This document shows positions 22,893 to 34,487 of a DNA stretch of 64,000 nucleotides, one piece after another. The DNA is from Emydura subglobosa (Eukaryota; Chordata; Testudines; Chelidae): assembly GCA_007922225.1 (NCBI GenBank), contig ML679959.1, positions 24,030,118-24,094,117 on the forward strand, in the 5' to 3' direction. The notes beneath the pieces are model-generated. The model was not told where the DNA came from, searched no databases, and saw only the letters and a list, made by a program, of their open reading frames with translations. Numbering within the stretch: position 1 is the stretch's first letter; every line of letters starts with the position of its first letter. A program made the position numbers and the translations under genes.

Positions 22893-23150
22893 GCTGAGGC
22901 AGTGCATCAGGGCCTGGTAGATCTGGCTTCAGTTCCTGCTTTTGCTCCAGACTTCCTGTTTAAGCTTGGCTAAGTCACTTAAGGGCAGATTTGTAAAGGC
23001 ATTGAAGTCGGTGGGAATCAGGCACCTAAATAATTTAAAGACTTGGGCCTTGGTCTCTGTGTGTCAGTTTCTCATCTGTAAAATGTCAGTAATGGCACTT
23101 CCCTACCTCTCAGGGCTGTTGTGAGCATAAAGTCAATAACATTTGTGAGG
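22893..23150 (+). mobile_element. MIR/CORE-type SINE, interrupted
   Basis: The head (GCTTCAGTTCCTGCTTTTGC), AAGCTTGGCTAAGTCACTTA and later CAGTTTCTCATCTGTAAAAT are separated by about 55 extra bases with a palindromic-repeat fragment, suggesting an insertion. Confidence 0.6.
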
Positions 23151-23327
23151 CTGTCAACTAGTAGGGGGCCCATATATGTAAAATATTATGTCCGATATTA
23201 TGGGCCCGTATAAGTGAAATTATAAAGCCTAGCACTTATATGGCGCTTTCCGTCTTCCATCCACTGTCCATTCTACCAGTCATTTATTTTATTTTTCAAA
23301 TGTCTAAAATGTCAATACAGGAGCCTG

Positions 23328-23930
23328 TCACAGCGTGGCTGGTCCTTTCGGGGAGACGGGCCTCAGTCCCACTAGTGACACAGCCAGCTCGCCTCTCCAG
23401 GTGGGGAAAATGAAGAAGGTCACGTGGCTATGGTGGGTCATGTGACCCAGGTAGACTTCTGGGGTAGATGAGGGAGAGACCTAGAGGAAGACATTGGGTG
23501 AAGTAGGGGTCTGAGCTAACAGAGCAGAGAGGCTTGTGCAACAGACCCCAAGACACCAGGGGAATCTCAGCAGGGGAAGGCTGCTTACTTGCTGCCTGAT
23601 GGGTGACTTGGCCTCCTAGCCATGGAGGAAGGCAGGGCATCTGCATCCCAGTAGGTGTGCCTGCGGGGAAGGACGGTTGTTCTGAAGGTTGCATTTCAAG
23701 TTCTGTTTCTTGAAAGAGCTTCTTGCCGGCCAGGGTGGAAGTGGTGGAGGGCAATGGAAAGGGGTCAGGGAGAAACACAGCACAAGCCCTGGAAGGAAGG
23801 CTGCGGAATCCCTTAGCCAACAGGGAAAGGGCTGAGCCTGGAAGGCTACCGGAAGTTGTATCCCAGAAGAGGAATCTTGTTTTGAATAATTCAGACTATG
23901 GGAAGTTACTGGGCGTGTGTCTTCACTGCA
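23328..23930 (+). mobile_element. LTR-like interspersed repeat, copy 1
   Basis: It starts TGTCACAGCGTGGCTGG and shares AGCTCGCCTCTCCAGGTGGG, GAAAATGAAG..GTCACGTG and GGAATCCCTTAGCCAACAGG with the copy at 58059. The open frames in it have no family match. Confidence 0.5.
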
Positions 23931-23944
23931 TTTAAGCAACTGTG

Positions 23945-24185
23945 ACTGGCCCGTGTCATCTGACTCAGGCTCGGGCTACGGGGCTGTTTAATTGCAGTGT
24001 CAATGACATTTGGGTTCAGGCTAGAACCTAGGTGCTAGAGCCCAGACTCCCCCCTCATGGATTCACAGGGTCCAGCCCAAGCCCAAATATTTTGAGCCCC
24101 ACATCCTGAGCCCCGTGAGCCTGAGTCAGACGACCCGGGCCAGCTGTGGCCAGGTCGCGGGTCTTTTATCGCAGTGTCAACACGC
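23945..24185 (+). mobile_element. Related MITE-like repeat
   Basis: It has GGGGCTGTTTAATTGCAGTG and, inverted near the end, CTTTTATCGCAGTGTCAACA, with GACTCAGGCTCGGGC and GCCTGAGTCAGACGACCCGG as inner inverted segments. It resembles the Harbinger-like group but the ends are diverged. Confidence 0.45.
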
Positions 24186-25709
24186 TCTTGGACTTTAGTT
24201 ATTGGATAATGCTTTCTACCTCAAGCATGGTAGCTTTCCATGAATCAGGGACGATATAAGGTATATACTAGAAAGAAGTTTATCTACAATACATTAAATG
24301 GTTAATGAACTACTTGCACCATTTCCTGCTCTACAGAACACTTCCAGTCCCTCCATTAGAGAAGGTTTTTTCTTTACTCAATTCTGCATCTGGCCTAGTG
24401 CAGTTTTGGTTTAAATTGCATGTGTGTATGTGGGAAAGGGAGGGGTTCACCTCCCCCCTTTTAGATCCCAGGGACTTGGGAGCTTTAAAAATCATACATA
24501 AAATAATTGTAGAATTTCATAAATATCCCTGTGATTAGGGGCCATGCTGTAGGAGGAGCAGTTTTTAATCAGGTTACGTTAGGAGAGTATGCAGAGTAAT
24601 TTTATTCCTGCTCTTATACCCCCCTTATCAGAATTATCCGAGTACCTTCCAGAAGAACACTGAGCAACATGATTGGCATTTGTCCTGTGTGATTCTCTTT
24701 TTCTTGCCAATGGGAAAATGATATGAAATTGTCTGGTTTGGGTTTTTGATTTTGATTTTTTTCTTTCCATTTCCTCATTTTCTTTGGTATATGTTGATTA
24801 TGCAGTCAATAACAGAATAGAATATTTTCTGATCTGAGGTTTCCGGTCCCTCATTGAGTCTTACCACATGTTCTTCTGTCCTGCTATGTAGGTCCTGTCT
24901 TTCTGGTTTCCTCAATATGCAACTAATCTGCATTATTATGATTTCCTAACCCATAATTTCCTAATCTGCAACTGATGCCACATTGCAGAGCAATAGCAAC
25001 TGGTTATTTTTGCATCAGCTTTGCAGGTATTTCAGAGTGCTATTAAGGTCTTGCTTGTCCAACTTGAAGGACAGAGGACAAGATCCATCAAAGATGGGAT
25101 GGGTGGCAATTATAGGAGCAGGCTCACACATCTATCTATTGTGACTGAAGTCAGTCTTTAGGCTGACCATAAATGGTCTGTATTGTACAGTTTGGATTTC
25201 CAGCCTTCCTGGTTGCCAGCTCTGAGAGTTGCCTGTCATGCCAGAATCAAGTACAGTAACAAGCAACATGACTTGAAAAGAGATTGCAGAGCAGAAGGGC
25301 ATTGAAACGAAGCCAGAGATATTTCAGATTACGTAAATGAGTTCTCCAAACTAAATATGCCTAACAACTAAGCAAACAGACACCCACTGATTAAACAGCA
25401 CTCTTCTCCGCCCATATCAACCTAAGAAAATTAAAGACAACCTACAAATGTGGAAACTCTCACAACCTGTGACTAGGGGAAAGGAACAAAAAAGGTTGCT
25501 GCTGTGTCCCAAGAGATTTGCAGCACCTTAAATGGAAACACTGTGTTTCAAGATATAGAAGGTTTATAAAGCTCCACTCATCATAAGGCCCATTGGTTAT
25601 GCTTTTGCTGCATGACTATCCACCGATCACTGACTCGTCTCCCCATTTAAAAGAGGAAGATTAGTGTGCAGGACACCTGAAACCTGCAGGGTTCATTTCT
25701 TCTACTTAC

Positions 25710-25829
25710 AGTTCTAAGTTCAGGAGAGTTAAATGTGCAATTTACACTGATGCTGTCATGTCTTATGATACAGTCCCTCTCTTTGATGGTGAATTCTGCA
25801 TGATAATCCTGGCCTTGGTGAGCCAAAGC
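25710..25829 (-). pseudogene. Third fetuin-like locus, exon 5 equivalent
   Basis: 40 codons, phase 0 at both ends, between a TTTCAG acceptor and a GTAAGT donor. It encodes ALAHQGQDYHAEFTIKERDC and a second cysteine in SVNCTFNSPELRT, with an NCT sequon. It aligns with FETUB exon 5 (YFVEYLIKESPC..SC). The frame is open. Confidence 0.72.
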
Positions 25830-26664
25830 CTGAAATTTACTAAGAGTGCTAGGGAAACCTAGTGCACTGTATTGAGCCATACATTGTCAGCTGCAGAGAC
25901 ACCTTCTTGGTGAGAGACTTCCTTAGACTGGAAACCAAGTTCAACCCTGACATGAGCAGATGTCATTCCCACTGAGGTCAATGGGAGGAGCAATGCACTT
26001 TTAATGTTGGGCTGGATTTGACCCTTAGTTTCTTATCTGAATTAAACTATTCATAAGAATCTGTAATTGCTAGTTAGGTACGATGGGCCCCTTTTTGCAA
26101 AGTTCTGAGTTTGCACATGCAGATTTGTACACACAAATGATGGGAGGTCCCATTGTGGTAAAGTCAATGGAGAGAGGATAGGCAGCCATGCTGGTGTACA
26201 GCAACAGGGAGGATGGCGAAACTGGATTTTCTCTTTCCTTATTTCCACTCTAAAAAAGGCAACACCTTAGCCTGGGGAACTGCCTGCAGCTCATGCCACA
26301 CCCAAGTGAAACGCCTCAGACAAGACCTACCCAATTCTAACAATTGGGATTTGGTTTTAAAAGTACAAAAGGCCGAGTTAGTTTTCAGGGGGAGGGGACA
26401 GTGTGCAGACTGGGTCCTCCCCCTCCGTCCATCTCACACACACCCTTTATGTTGACCTTCAGCCACCTTGCTGGAAAATCTAGGAATAAAAAAAGAAAAA
26501 GAAGAAAAGTTATAGGAATATTTATGCTTCCTCGGGCAGGGATTGTTTAGTCTCTTAAGAAAATATTCAGGGCATGTGACGGCTAGGGAAAGTGAGTCTT
26601 TTCTGGTTAGCATAACTTTTAATTTTCATATGGACTTTTTTTAGTGAATTAAAAATTCACATGC

Positions 26665-26833
26665 CAGATTTAAAGCTCGGACTCTTGTCACAGCAAAGTT
26701 GCTGGACATGTTGCTTTCCATGTTGAGTTTACGAAGAGTCAGAAGAACAGCAGACGTGGACTCCAAGCTGTCTAGACTAGAGCAATAAACATGAAGCAGT
26801 ATGAACAGACACTGGTGACCTCCTCCTTAGTGC
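26665..26833 (-). pseudogene. Third fetuin-like locus, exon 4 equivalent with frameshift
   Basis: From a CCTGTAG acceptor in phase 1 the frame reads TKEEVTSVCSYCFMFIALV and meets TAG at 26774-26772. AHSG has AEDVTEICADCPILALL at this place. A different frame then continues DSLESTSAVLLTLRKLNMES and ends NFAVTRVRALNL, matching the second half of fetuin exon 4 (LAKYN....FKVTRA). The length is 169 nt against 164 in AHSG, a net change not divisible by three. The donor position reads GC rather than GT. Confidence 0.72.
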
Positions 26834-27501
26834 CTACAGGAAAAGGAGGCACAGATGTTAGTAGTGTTGGCTGATTTCAAGCACCATGCAGTGTTGATTT
26901 ATACAAAGAGGGGCATCACCTGCTTTTCGTTGGCTAAGATTGTGAACTGGGCAAATCTTGTAACATCTGATAAATGAGATTGACATCAGTGTTCGCACTG
27001 TACAACCAGAAATTCAGAGACAGAGTGAAGTTAGGTTCTACCAGCTAAAGAGAGCATATGTCTAAATGGACGTAAGTGACAATAGTCGGCTACAGCTTTT
27101 ATGCTCATTAGCTTCTCAATAAGGAGAGAGAAAATAACTCACCAGAACCACTTCCGTGAGGCTCAAGGGCTTGGCAATAGTCATCTTAGCCTATCCCTCC
27201 GAGCTCTCCTTTTGGATGCCTGGCCGTCAGCTTAAACTTAACATTGCCTTAAATGAGCTCCTTATCGTCCTGCCCCACATTTCCATTCTTTGTCACTGCT
27301 GACAGTGCCACCCTCCTCTCTGTCCCCTGGCCTGTATCTGTGGGAGCCATCTCTGATTCCTCTTTCACCTTGTCTCACACATCCCAAGTGATATCCAAAC
27401 TCTGCTCCTCATCTTCCAAAACATCTCTAAAACCCATATCTTCTCTCTCTACAACTAGAGCTATAACTCTTTTGTCCAGACCCCGGATCACCTCTCATTG
27501 A

Positions 27502-27868
27502 TTACTGCAGCTTCCTCTTCTGGCCCATGTTGATCTTCTCAAGACCATACCAACCAGTCACTAATTTCCTCTCCTTAGACTTGCCCTTGGTGAATCCATG
27601 TTGACTGTTCCTGATCACCTTTCTCATTTCCAAGTGCCTTAAAATGGATTCCTTGAGGACCTGCTCCATGATTTTTCCAGGGATTGAGGTGCAACTGACC
27701 GGTCTGTAGTTCCCTGGATCCTCTTTCTTCCCTTTCTTGAAGCTGGGCACTATATTTGCTTTTTTCCTATCATCAGGGACCTCCCGCAGTTGCCACGAGC
27801 TTTCAAAGATAATAGCCAATGGCTCTGAAATCACATCAGCCAACTCCCTCAGCACCCTCGGATATCTG
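27502..27868 (-). mobile_element. CR1-type LINE fragment (reverse transcriptase)
   Basis: The minus strand encodes a reverse-transcriptase piece with [24 protein letters not shown] and an I..KIMEQVL.......H.E...VI..SQHGF.KGKS stretch, the fingers/palm region of CR1/jockey-group LINEs. It is truncated at both ends and lies between exons 2 and 4 of the third fetuin-like locus. Confidence 0.85.
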
Positions 27869-28961
27869 TGGCCCTTGAGACAAAAAGGTTGGGAATCCCT
27901 GCATTAGATGTTACCGTAGATCTAACGTATGACAAAGCAGCCCACCCACATTTTGTTTCATTGTGTGCAATAATGTTTTACACTTTAGGATGAAAACGGG
28001 GGTGAAAACTTTCAAAGCAGCACGGGGGATTTAGCTAGTCATCTTCCACTGACCTGCATCTTTTGCTTGGTGTGTAAACATAGTGTCCTCAATGCCACAA
28101 CTGAGTGTTCCATGTTTGGAAAATAAAAAGTATTGTTAAAGATAATTTGACACCACCAGGTCACTGACTCCACCTCCTACAGATCTTCAAACAAAGAGGA
28201 GGAGGTGGTGGAGTAAAAGGCTATTCACCAGCTATTGTCAGTGTCCATCTCCTGACTTCTAATATCGCTTTCCTCTTTCCCCAGAATAGGAGAGGTGGGG
28301 CAGGCTGTTGAACTCTAGATGAACAGGTGAGTTACTTGTGCTTTGGAGATGTAAACCACCACTCCATGGAAGTGCTTAATGTTTGCATATAGAGGACACT
28401 TGTAAAAGAGACTCAGATCTCCCATGTTCCCCACTCCCTAATCAAAGGCAATCCTTAGCTGGGGAGAATTCCATACACCAGGATTTCTGCATCCCCTCAG
28501 AAAGAAAGAAGCCAGCAATCATTCAGATTGTTATTACTTCACTGCTGTGATCCACCACATCACATTCCTTTTCAGTGTAATTTAGCCAGGACTTGAACTC
28601 TCAGATGCTTGGGGGGTCACTGTATTAATAGACCTAGTGTCTGTAGGGGCCATTTCAAATAATGCTGCTGATGAGAGAGGGATGTCGGTAACTCATTAGA
28701 CAGTGCACTGATTGAGACATCACATTCCTTTCAACAAGAATAAGCCTGGACCATTTGCCATTGTGCATGAAGGGGGAGAAACATTTTTCTTTTTATCCTT
28801 CCCTCTCCTCCCGCATCCTGTGTAGACTTCAGACAGTGCCAGCTATTAAGCCTGTCATCGTATGTGGCTTTGCTAACCTGAATAGTTCTGCCTCAATGAT
28901 CAAGAATTAAAGCAAACTCCAAGCACCAGTATATTGTGTATAATATATGAATGTATCTTAC

Positions 28962-29066
28962 AGTTTCTACCAAAGACCCAACTTCACAGTTCTCCCATGG
29001 TGTATGGTTTCTGGTGCAACACTTGCTTTCTAGCACAGCCATGTAGTACACTTTTCCTGCAGTCCC
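28962..29066 (-). pseudogene. Third fetuin-like locus, exon 2 equivalent
   Basis: 35 codons, phase 0 at both ends, after a TTTCCAG acceptor and before a GTAAGA donor. It encodes GTAGKVYYMAVLESKCCTRN then PWENCEVGSLVET. LE.KC..(9-10)..W.NC matches FETUB LETEC..W.DC and AHSG LETMC..ENC. The frame is open. Confidence 0.72.
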
Positions 29067-29329
29067 CTGGAAAGGTAGAGAATAGGCTGTAAACATAATG
29101 TAAGATATTTTTAGGTTGTATCCTCTTTGGGGCCTGTATCATCTGTGTTTAGACAGCGCCCTAGCACATTTTGGGTGCGACTGCAATCTGAATATTAAAT
29201 CATCCTCATAATCCATCCTCAGCAGCTAGGGAAGAGCGTACAGCTTGTTTGCCCAAATGTAAGTTAAAGAGCCAATTAGAGAGAAGGATCAAAAGTGAAC
29301 AAAGAGCCAAAGAAGAGCTTGGTGTAAGC

Positions 29330-29402
29330 GCCAAAGCGTCTCCCTCACCAGCAGAAGTTGGTCCAATAAAAGATACAACTTCACCCACCTTGTCTCTCTA
29401 GA
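29330..29402. repeat. Single arm of the 14462-type palindromic repeat
   Basis: CTCACCAGCAGAAGTTGGTC, CAATAAAAGATACAACTTC and ACCCACCTTGTCTCTCTAG match the right arm of the 14462 repeat. Confidence 0.65.
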
Positions 29403-29787
29403 AGTAAACAAAGTAATAAGTAGCCTTATAATGCTATGAGCTACCTGTTTATAATCACAGTAGGTATTTCTTTGGCGCTTTTTCTCTTCAAAGAGTTTTT
29501 GCAAACGTTATCAGTTAAAACTCCTAGAAAGTAGGTAGATAGGGAGTCTGTTGAATTGTCCAAGGCCACGGAAGATTCAGAGTCCAAAACAGATCTATAA
29601 CTCCTCCCACTGAAGTCCAAGGAAGATTAGCTACTAACTTCAATGGGATCGTTTTTTAAACCACAAATCAAGTGCCTAAGTGCCTTGTATTTTTACTGTC
29701 ATGGGCCTCATAACTACATGAGAAGAGATCTTACAGTTTTGTGTAATAAAATGATTAGATCACGGAACAGAACTTGTGGAATATATT

Positions 29788-30366
29788 GTGGCAAGGGCAG
29801 CTTGTTCAGCCCTTTCATGGGTACTGTGCCCTCTTCGGCTAGGACTACGATGTGCCTGGGTGGGAGGGGGGCCCAGTCCCGCCCTCTGCCCCAGGCCCCG
29901 ACCCAGGGACCCTGTGTGGAGTAGTCTCCAAACTGCCTAGTCCATGACTTACTCCTTTCCCTGGGTCGCTTGTCCTTGGCCCCACTGCTCGCAGTCTGCT
30001 TCCTGGAACTGGGTGGGGAGGGGTTCTCCCTCAGGCCTGTGCCTTGGGTCCCCGGCTGTAGCCGGACAGGTACCCCCTCTTGTCTCTGGTACCTCTTGGG
30101 GTTGTAATATGTGACAGTGGTTGCTCCAAGTCCTGTAGCTGCTCTGCTCCGCTCTGCTTCTCCTCCTAACTCCCTTCCAGCTGCCCCCGTCTGCCTGACA
30201 GGGAGGCTTTTAACTGCTGGGGCAAGCTCCTTGATTGGCCTCAGCTGGCCTAATTGCCCCGGAGTAGCCCCTGCTGGATCACCCAGGGAACAGGGATTTG
30301 TTGATTCTGGGGCTAATATAGATCCCCTCCACTACCCTCCTGTAGCCATCTGTAGCCCTGTCACAA
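29788..30366 (-). mobile_element. Probable solo LTR
   Basis: Read on the minus strand the segment starts TGTGACAGGGCTACAGATGG and ends CCTTGCCACA, a TG..CA-bounded GC-rich unit of about 580 bases set between AT-rich flanks. The flanking AT repeat prevents a clear target duplication. No internal retroviral genes are present. Confidence 0.5.
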
Positions 30367-30419
30367 TATATATATATTCTTGGACTAAATACCATTGTCA
30401 ATCAAATACAGTGTAAGTG

Positions 30420-33400
30420 CCACAACTGGTCTGATGGTCAAATTATGGTACAAAATAATTAGTCTCTTAAAATGAGTTCTCCATTTATTTTTGCCCTAGT
30501 TCTGTTGTAATAATTCCCCCAACTGTTACTATACAAGACCCCAGTCCTGCAATCTGTGGTATGGCGTACACTCACTCAAGAGTTAATTGCAGGATCAAGG
30601 CCTATGTGCTTGGGAATATATCCTGCTATAGCAAAGGACAATGAGAAATGGCACCTGCTGCATGGGATCAGAATGTCAGCCAGTTCCCAGGTTCGACTGT
30701 CTTTGACACTTTCAATGAAGCATCAGTTTGGGCAAGACCAGCACTAAAATTACATCTCACTGCAGATTCCAACCTGGTGGGCTCACAAAAACTCTATTGG
30801 TTCTGTTCAGGCTGAGTCTGTAGCCTCGGTTCCATGTTAATTTATATAACCAAGAGCCAGACATGCTGTTTTCTCAGAAATTCTAGTGTTACAGCGGAGC
30901 AGTGACAATAACTGGGCCTGGCAGTCTGGCAGCTGGGCACACGCTAACAAAAGAATCAGCTGCATAATTTTAAACCCCTTGTGGGTCATTAGGGGTGAAA
31001 ACGTATATTCAGTTTGATTTGGAAATTGCAGCAGCCCGATACTAATAAAAATAATTACCTGGAAAATCCTGAAATGATTTCCAGGGTATTTGTTTGAAGT
31101 GCATTATGCCGCAGCCTCTGCTAACATTGCTTTGGTATCAAAGGTACAGAGAGGGTGAATAATTAAATCATTTGTGTTCAGACTCATTGCCCCTAAAACA
31201 CCAGTCAATGAGAAGCAAACTGCTTCTGTCGTTGTGACAGTGGGAGAACAAAACTAATTACTATTAAGACCTAATTGCAGTGCCTATAGGTCCGGATCAT
31301 GATTAGGGCCCAGACGCTGCTCAAGACAATCTACTGCCCTCAGTAAAACTTCAGTCTCACGGCCCCTTCCTGCCCCCTTGGAAGTTTGCGGAAGACCTCC
31401 AGTACCTCCCCTGTTGCTGTCACCCCCATTCCCATCCCCAAATGTCATGCAGCCAGGTTAAAGGCTGGCAGGGCAGATCCCAGCCTGGGGCTGCAGAGGC
31501 CACTGGGCCCTGGTGACAGCTCTCGGATGGGAACCATCTGACACCCGGGTGAGCGGAGCCAGCCTAGGCCAGGATGAAAATCCCCCCCAGCCTCTGCAAG
31601 TGACTGAGACCCATTCTCTGGACAAAAGATGCCCCAGCTGGGACTGCCTTTCTCAATGGCCCTTTCTGAGTGGGTCCAGAGAGAAGTAAGTGAGCCCCAG
31701 CTCAGCACCCCTCCACAGCCGTGGCTCCTTCCCCAGCGCTGCTCAGCTCAACCACAACAGGACGTTGACAAGGGGCAGCTTGCAGCCCATAGGGCCCAGC
31801 TAATGGGCAGTGTGGACCTCTTGCCCACATGAAGCCCTCTGGATTGGGGCCACTGATCCCCCCCCCCCACAGGGGTTGGCAGGGTCCATCCTGCTGGACA
31901 GAGCAGGGGGGGTCTCCACATCTTGGCCCCTGCATATCTATCTCGGCACCGCATCTTGGCCCTCTGCACTGCTAATTCCTTGCCCACCCCTTTTGCACTC
32001 TGCACCTCCACCCCACACCCCCTGCCTGGCCCCCAGCAACTCCCACACTCCCTCATGCATCCCCCACGCCTTTCCAGATGAACTGCTTGCTGTGGGAGCC
32101 TGTGATGGCAGCACCAAAGCCCCAAACCTGTGGAGCTGCAGTGATGGCATCCAGGGCAGGGACGGAAGGCTGCTGGGCGTGGAGTGGCAGGTCCAGGCTG
32201 GGCTCTGACTTAGACCCCAACCCACTCAGTGCCTGAGCTGTGGCTGTGATCTTACCCCCGTCAGGGGCAGGGAGTGGCAGGGGAGTGGCCGGGAGCACTT
32301 CCTGCTCCTTGGAGCTTTGGCTCACGGCTCCTTCCTCCTGCAAGCAGTCCCTCCAGCCATATCCCCCGCCACCGACCATCTGCTGCCCTAGGCAGCTGCC
32401 TAGTCTGCCCATAGCTAGAGCAGTCCTTGTTAGGGCCCATTGTGCTAGACTCAGTCTCCACATATAATTCAAAGATGGTCTCTGCCCCAAAGAATTTACA
32501 ATCCGGCAGCTTGTCTAAACATGGAGTTATTCCAGAATAGATATTCCTGAATAACTCCACATGTGGACGCTCTCATTCTGGAACGAGAGTTCCTGTTCAT
32601 CTTGCCCAAGTGGTTTATACTACCCTTCTTCTCAAATAAAGTGTCTGAATATGGTGTTATTCAGAAATAGCTATTGCAGTTTAAATTCATACCCTACTTT
32701 AATCCGAATTAACTTCCGAGCGCAGACAAGCCCTCCGTGTATGATGGAGATAGATACGACAAACACACTGGAGGAGCAGAAGGTAGCTGTGAGATGGTCA
32801 TGACTGGCACACCAGGTAGTGGTCATGCACAGCAGCTGTCTAACCATTGTTGAGTGGTGTGTAGGTATCACAGCAGAAGTGATCTTTGAGGAGAAATTTG
32901 AAGGGAGATAGGGTTGTGAGTTTGCCGGTGATTACCATTGGCACTGGAGAAAGTGCAAAGCTTGTGGGGAACTACTTGATTAATGGGCTGTAAAGGCTGG
33001 CTTTGTGGGCAGAGCAGAGATAGGGTTTGATCATGTTCTGCTCACTTTTATAATGGCGAAGGCCCCTTTCAACTCCATTGAAATTCTTTGGGCTAGAAGA
33101 ACTTACAGGAAGAACAGAATGGAAGTTAGGTGCTGCCTCTCCCAAACAGGGACACTTGTCCTGCACACATTTTTATTTAGATACGAGGCCATGTTGTACC
33201 ACTGATTTCTACATAGAACTTCCCAATGATGGCACGTTGTGGCCAACTGAGTGGGGGACGAGGCTGTGATGTTGGCCCCAGGGGAGCCATGCTGAGATAG
33301 CTTAAACAGGACAAATTGCAAAGAATGGGGCAGGCAAAGCCCTAAATACCGGTGGTTTTTCTTCCATCAGATATACCAAGCCAGCAACAAACACATTCTG

Positions 33401-33990
33401 ATGACCTCACTGGCCACTCAGTAGACAAAACACAGTTTCCTTAAAACTGACCAGCCCTTTGGCTAGCACCCAGACAGCCAAGGCGGCTATGATGGGGATT
33501 ACTGAAAATCTTTATCTATCATATGTAAAAAAGTTCTACCAATCCAAAAGGATCGGACACATTACCAAACAAGTCAATGAATAATTCAGATCTTACCCAA
33601 ATACACGCTCAAAGCCAATGCTTATTAACCAAACATTTATTTTAAAAAAAGGAAAAAGAGTGATGGTTAAAAGGTCAGTATACATACACAGATGAAAATA
33701 AAGCTCTTAGGTCAGTTTCAAAATAGAGATGATAACTGAATTGCAAAGTTATTAAATTGCAAAGTCTCTGAAATTACCCAAACAGCTTGGAGATCATCAG
33801 TCCTTGTTTAGAGCTGCTTTGTTAGAAATCCAGTCCCATGAAATAAAGACTAAATAGTCCATGTGCAGAGTTTGTTCAAATTCTCCCATGAGAATTAGCA
33901 GGATGATTCCAGGCTGGTGCTGGGATCTCAGCCTTGCCATCCAAACTTTCCCTGACAAGCCTGGACAGATTTGAGATAAAAAGATCAATC
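30420..33990. other. Gene-poor stretch with GC-rich repeat-like block
   Basis: From 31350 to 32450 the DNA is GC-rich with open frames on all strands (up to 145 codons on the minus strand, 32490-32053), but they show no domain, signal peptide or conserved motif. AGGCAGCTGCCTAGTCTGCC near 32390 resembles ends of sauropsid DNA transposons. No gene call is justified. Confidence 0.5.
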
Positions 33991-33998
33991 CACTAGAG

Positions 33999-34487
33999 TA
34001 GGGGTGTCAAACTCATTTGCTATGGCGGGCCATATTTGAATTAAATGTACTTCAAGTGGGCCATACATACCATAAATCGAAATACCAGGCACAACCATTT
34101 GTATGTAGTATTGTATTTTATTTGCTAGATATCAGCAATATAAAAACTGCAAAAAATTCACTTCCATAATTACTGCTATTTTACGATTAAAAGAATGGAT
34201 CAATGATTAAGAATTACAGTACTGCGCGATGCCCCAAGACCACACTTCCCTCTCCCGCCTTTTGGAGTGCCGTGTCTCATGCACACAGCGCTCCACGCGC
34301 TGCCGCCAGAGTGCACAGATCTCATTGCAGCACGTGACACCGTGACATCTCGCAGTGTTGTACTCTGACAGCAGCGTGCGCCGCCGCCAGAGAGTACAAC
34401 GCCGCGAGATGTCGCTGCTGCCAGGGGCCAGACCAAAAAGGTTGGTGGGCCGTATCCGGCCCATGGGCCGGATGTTCGACCCCCCTG
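33999..34487 (+). mobile_element. Non-autonomous hAT with internal hairpin
   Basis: It is flanked by identical CACTAGAG octamers at 33991-33998 and 34488-34495. The ends are TAGGGGTGTCAAACTC and ATGTTCGACCCCCCTG. An internal inverted repeat, 34344-34367 with 34388-34413, would form a long stem with a 20-base loop. Confidence 0.88.

Larger units (their letters stand above)
25710..29066 (-). pseudogene. Third fetuin-type cystatin locus (FETUB-like), probably decayed
   Basis: Three minus-strand segments in the right order match fetuin exons 2, 4 and 5 by Cys spacing, length, phase and splice sites: 29066-28962, 26833-26665 and 25829-25710. They sit upstream of AHSG in the same orientation. Wording such as YHAEFTIKERDC and SNFAVTRVRAL resembles FETUB (YFVEYLIKESPC, YSLFKVTRASS) more than AHSG. 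Exon 4 has a frameshift and a GC instead of GT donor. I could not find exons 1, 3, 6 or 7. A CR1 fragment is inserted between exons 2 and 4. A pseudogene or badly degraded paralogue is the best reading; a live gene with assembly errors is possible. Confidence 0.7.

Noticed and set aside
27128..27186. Minus-strand ATG frame MTIAKPLSLTEVVL ending at a CTGgtgagt donor, considered as exon 3 of the third fetuin-like locus
   Set aside because: It has no cysteine and the wrong pattern for fetuin exon 3.
31748..32490. Overlapping open frames of 125-145 codons on both strands
   Set aside because: All strands are open because of GC content; no signal peptide, domain or repeated motif, and parts resemble transposon ends.
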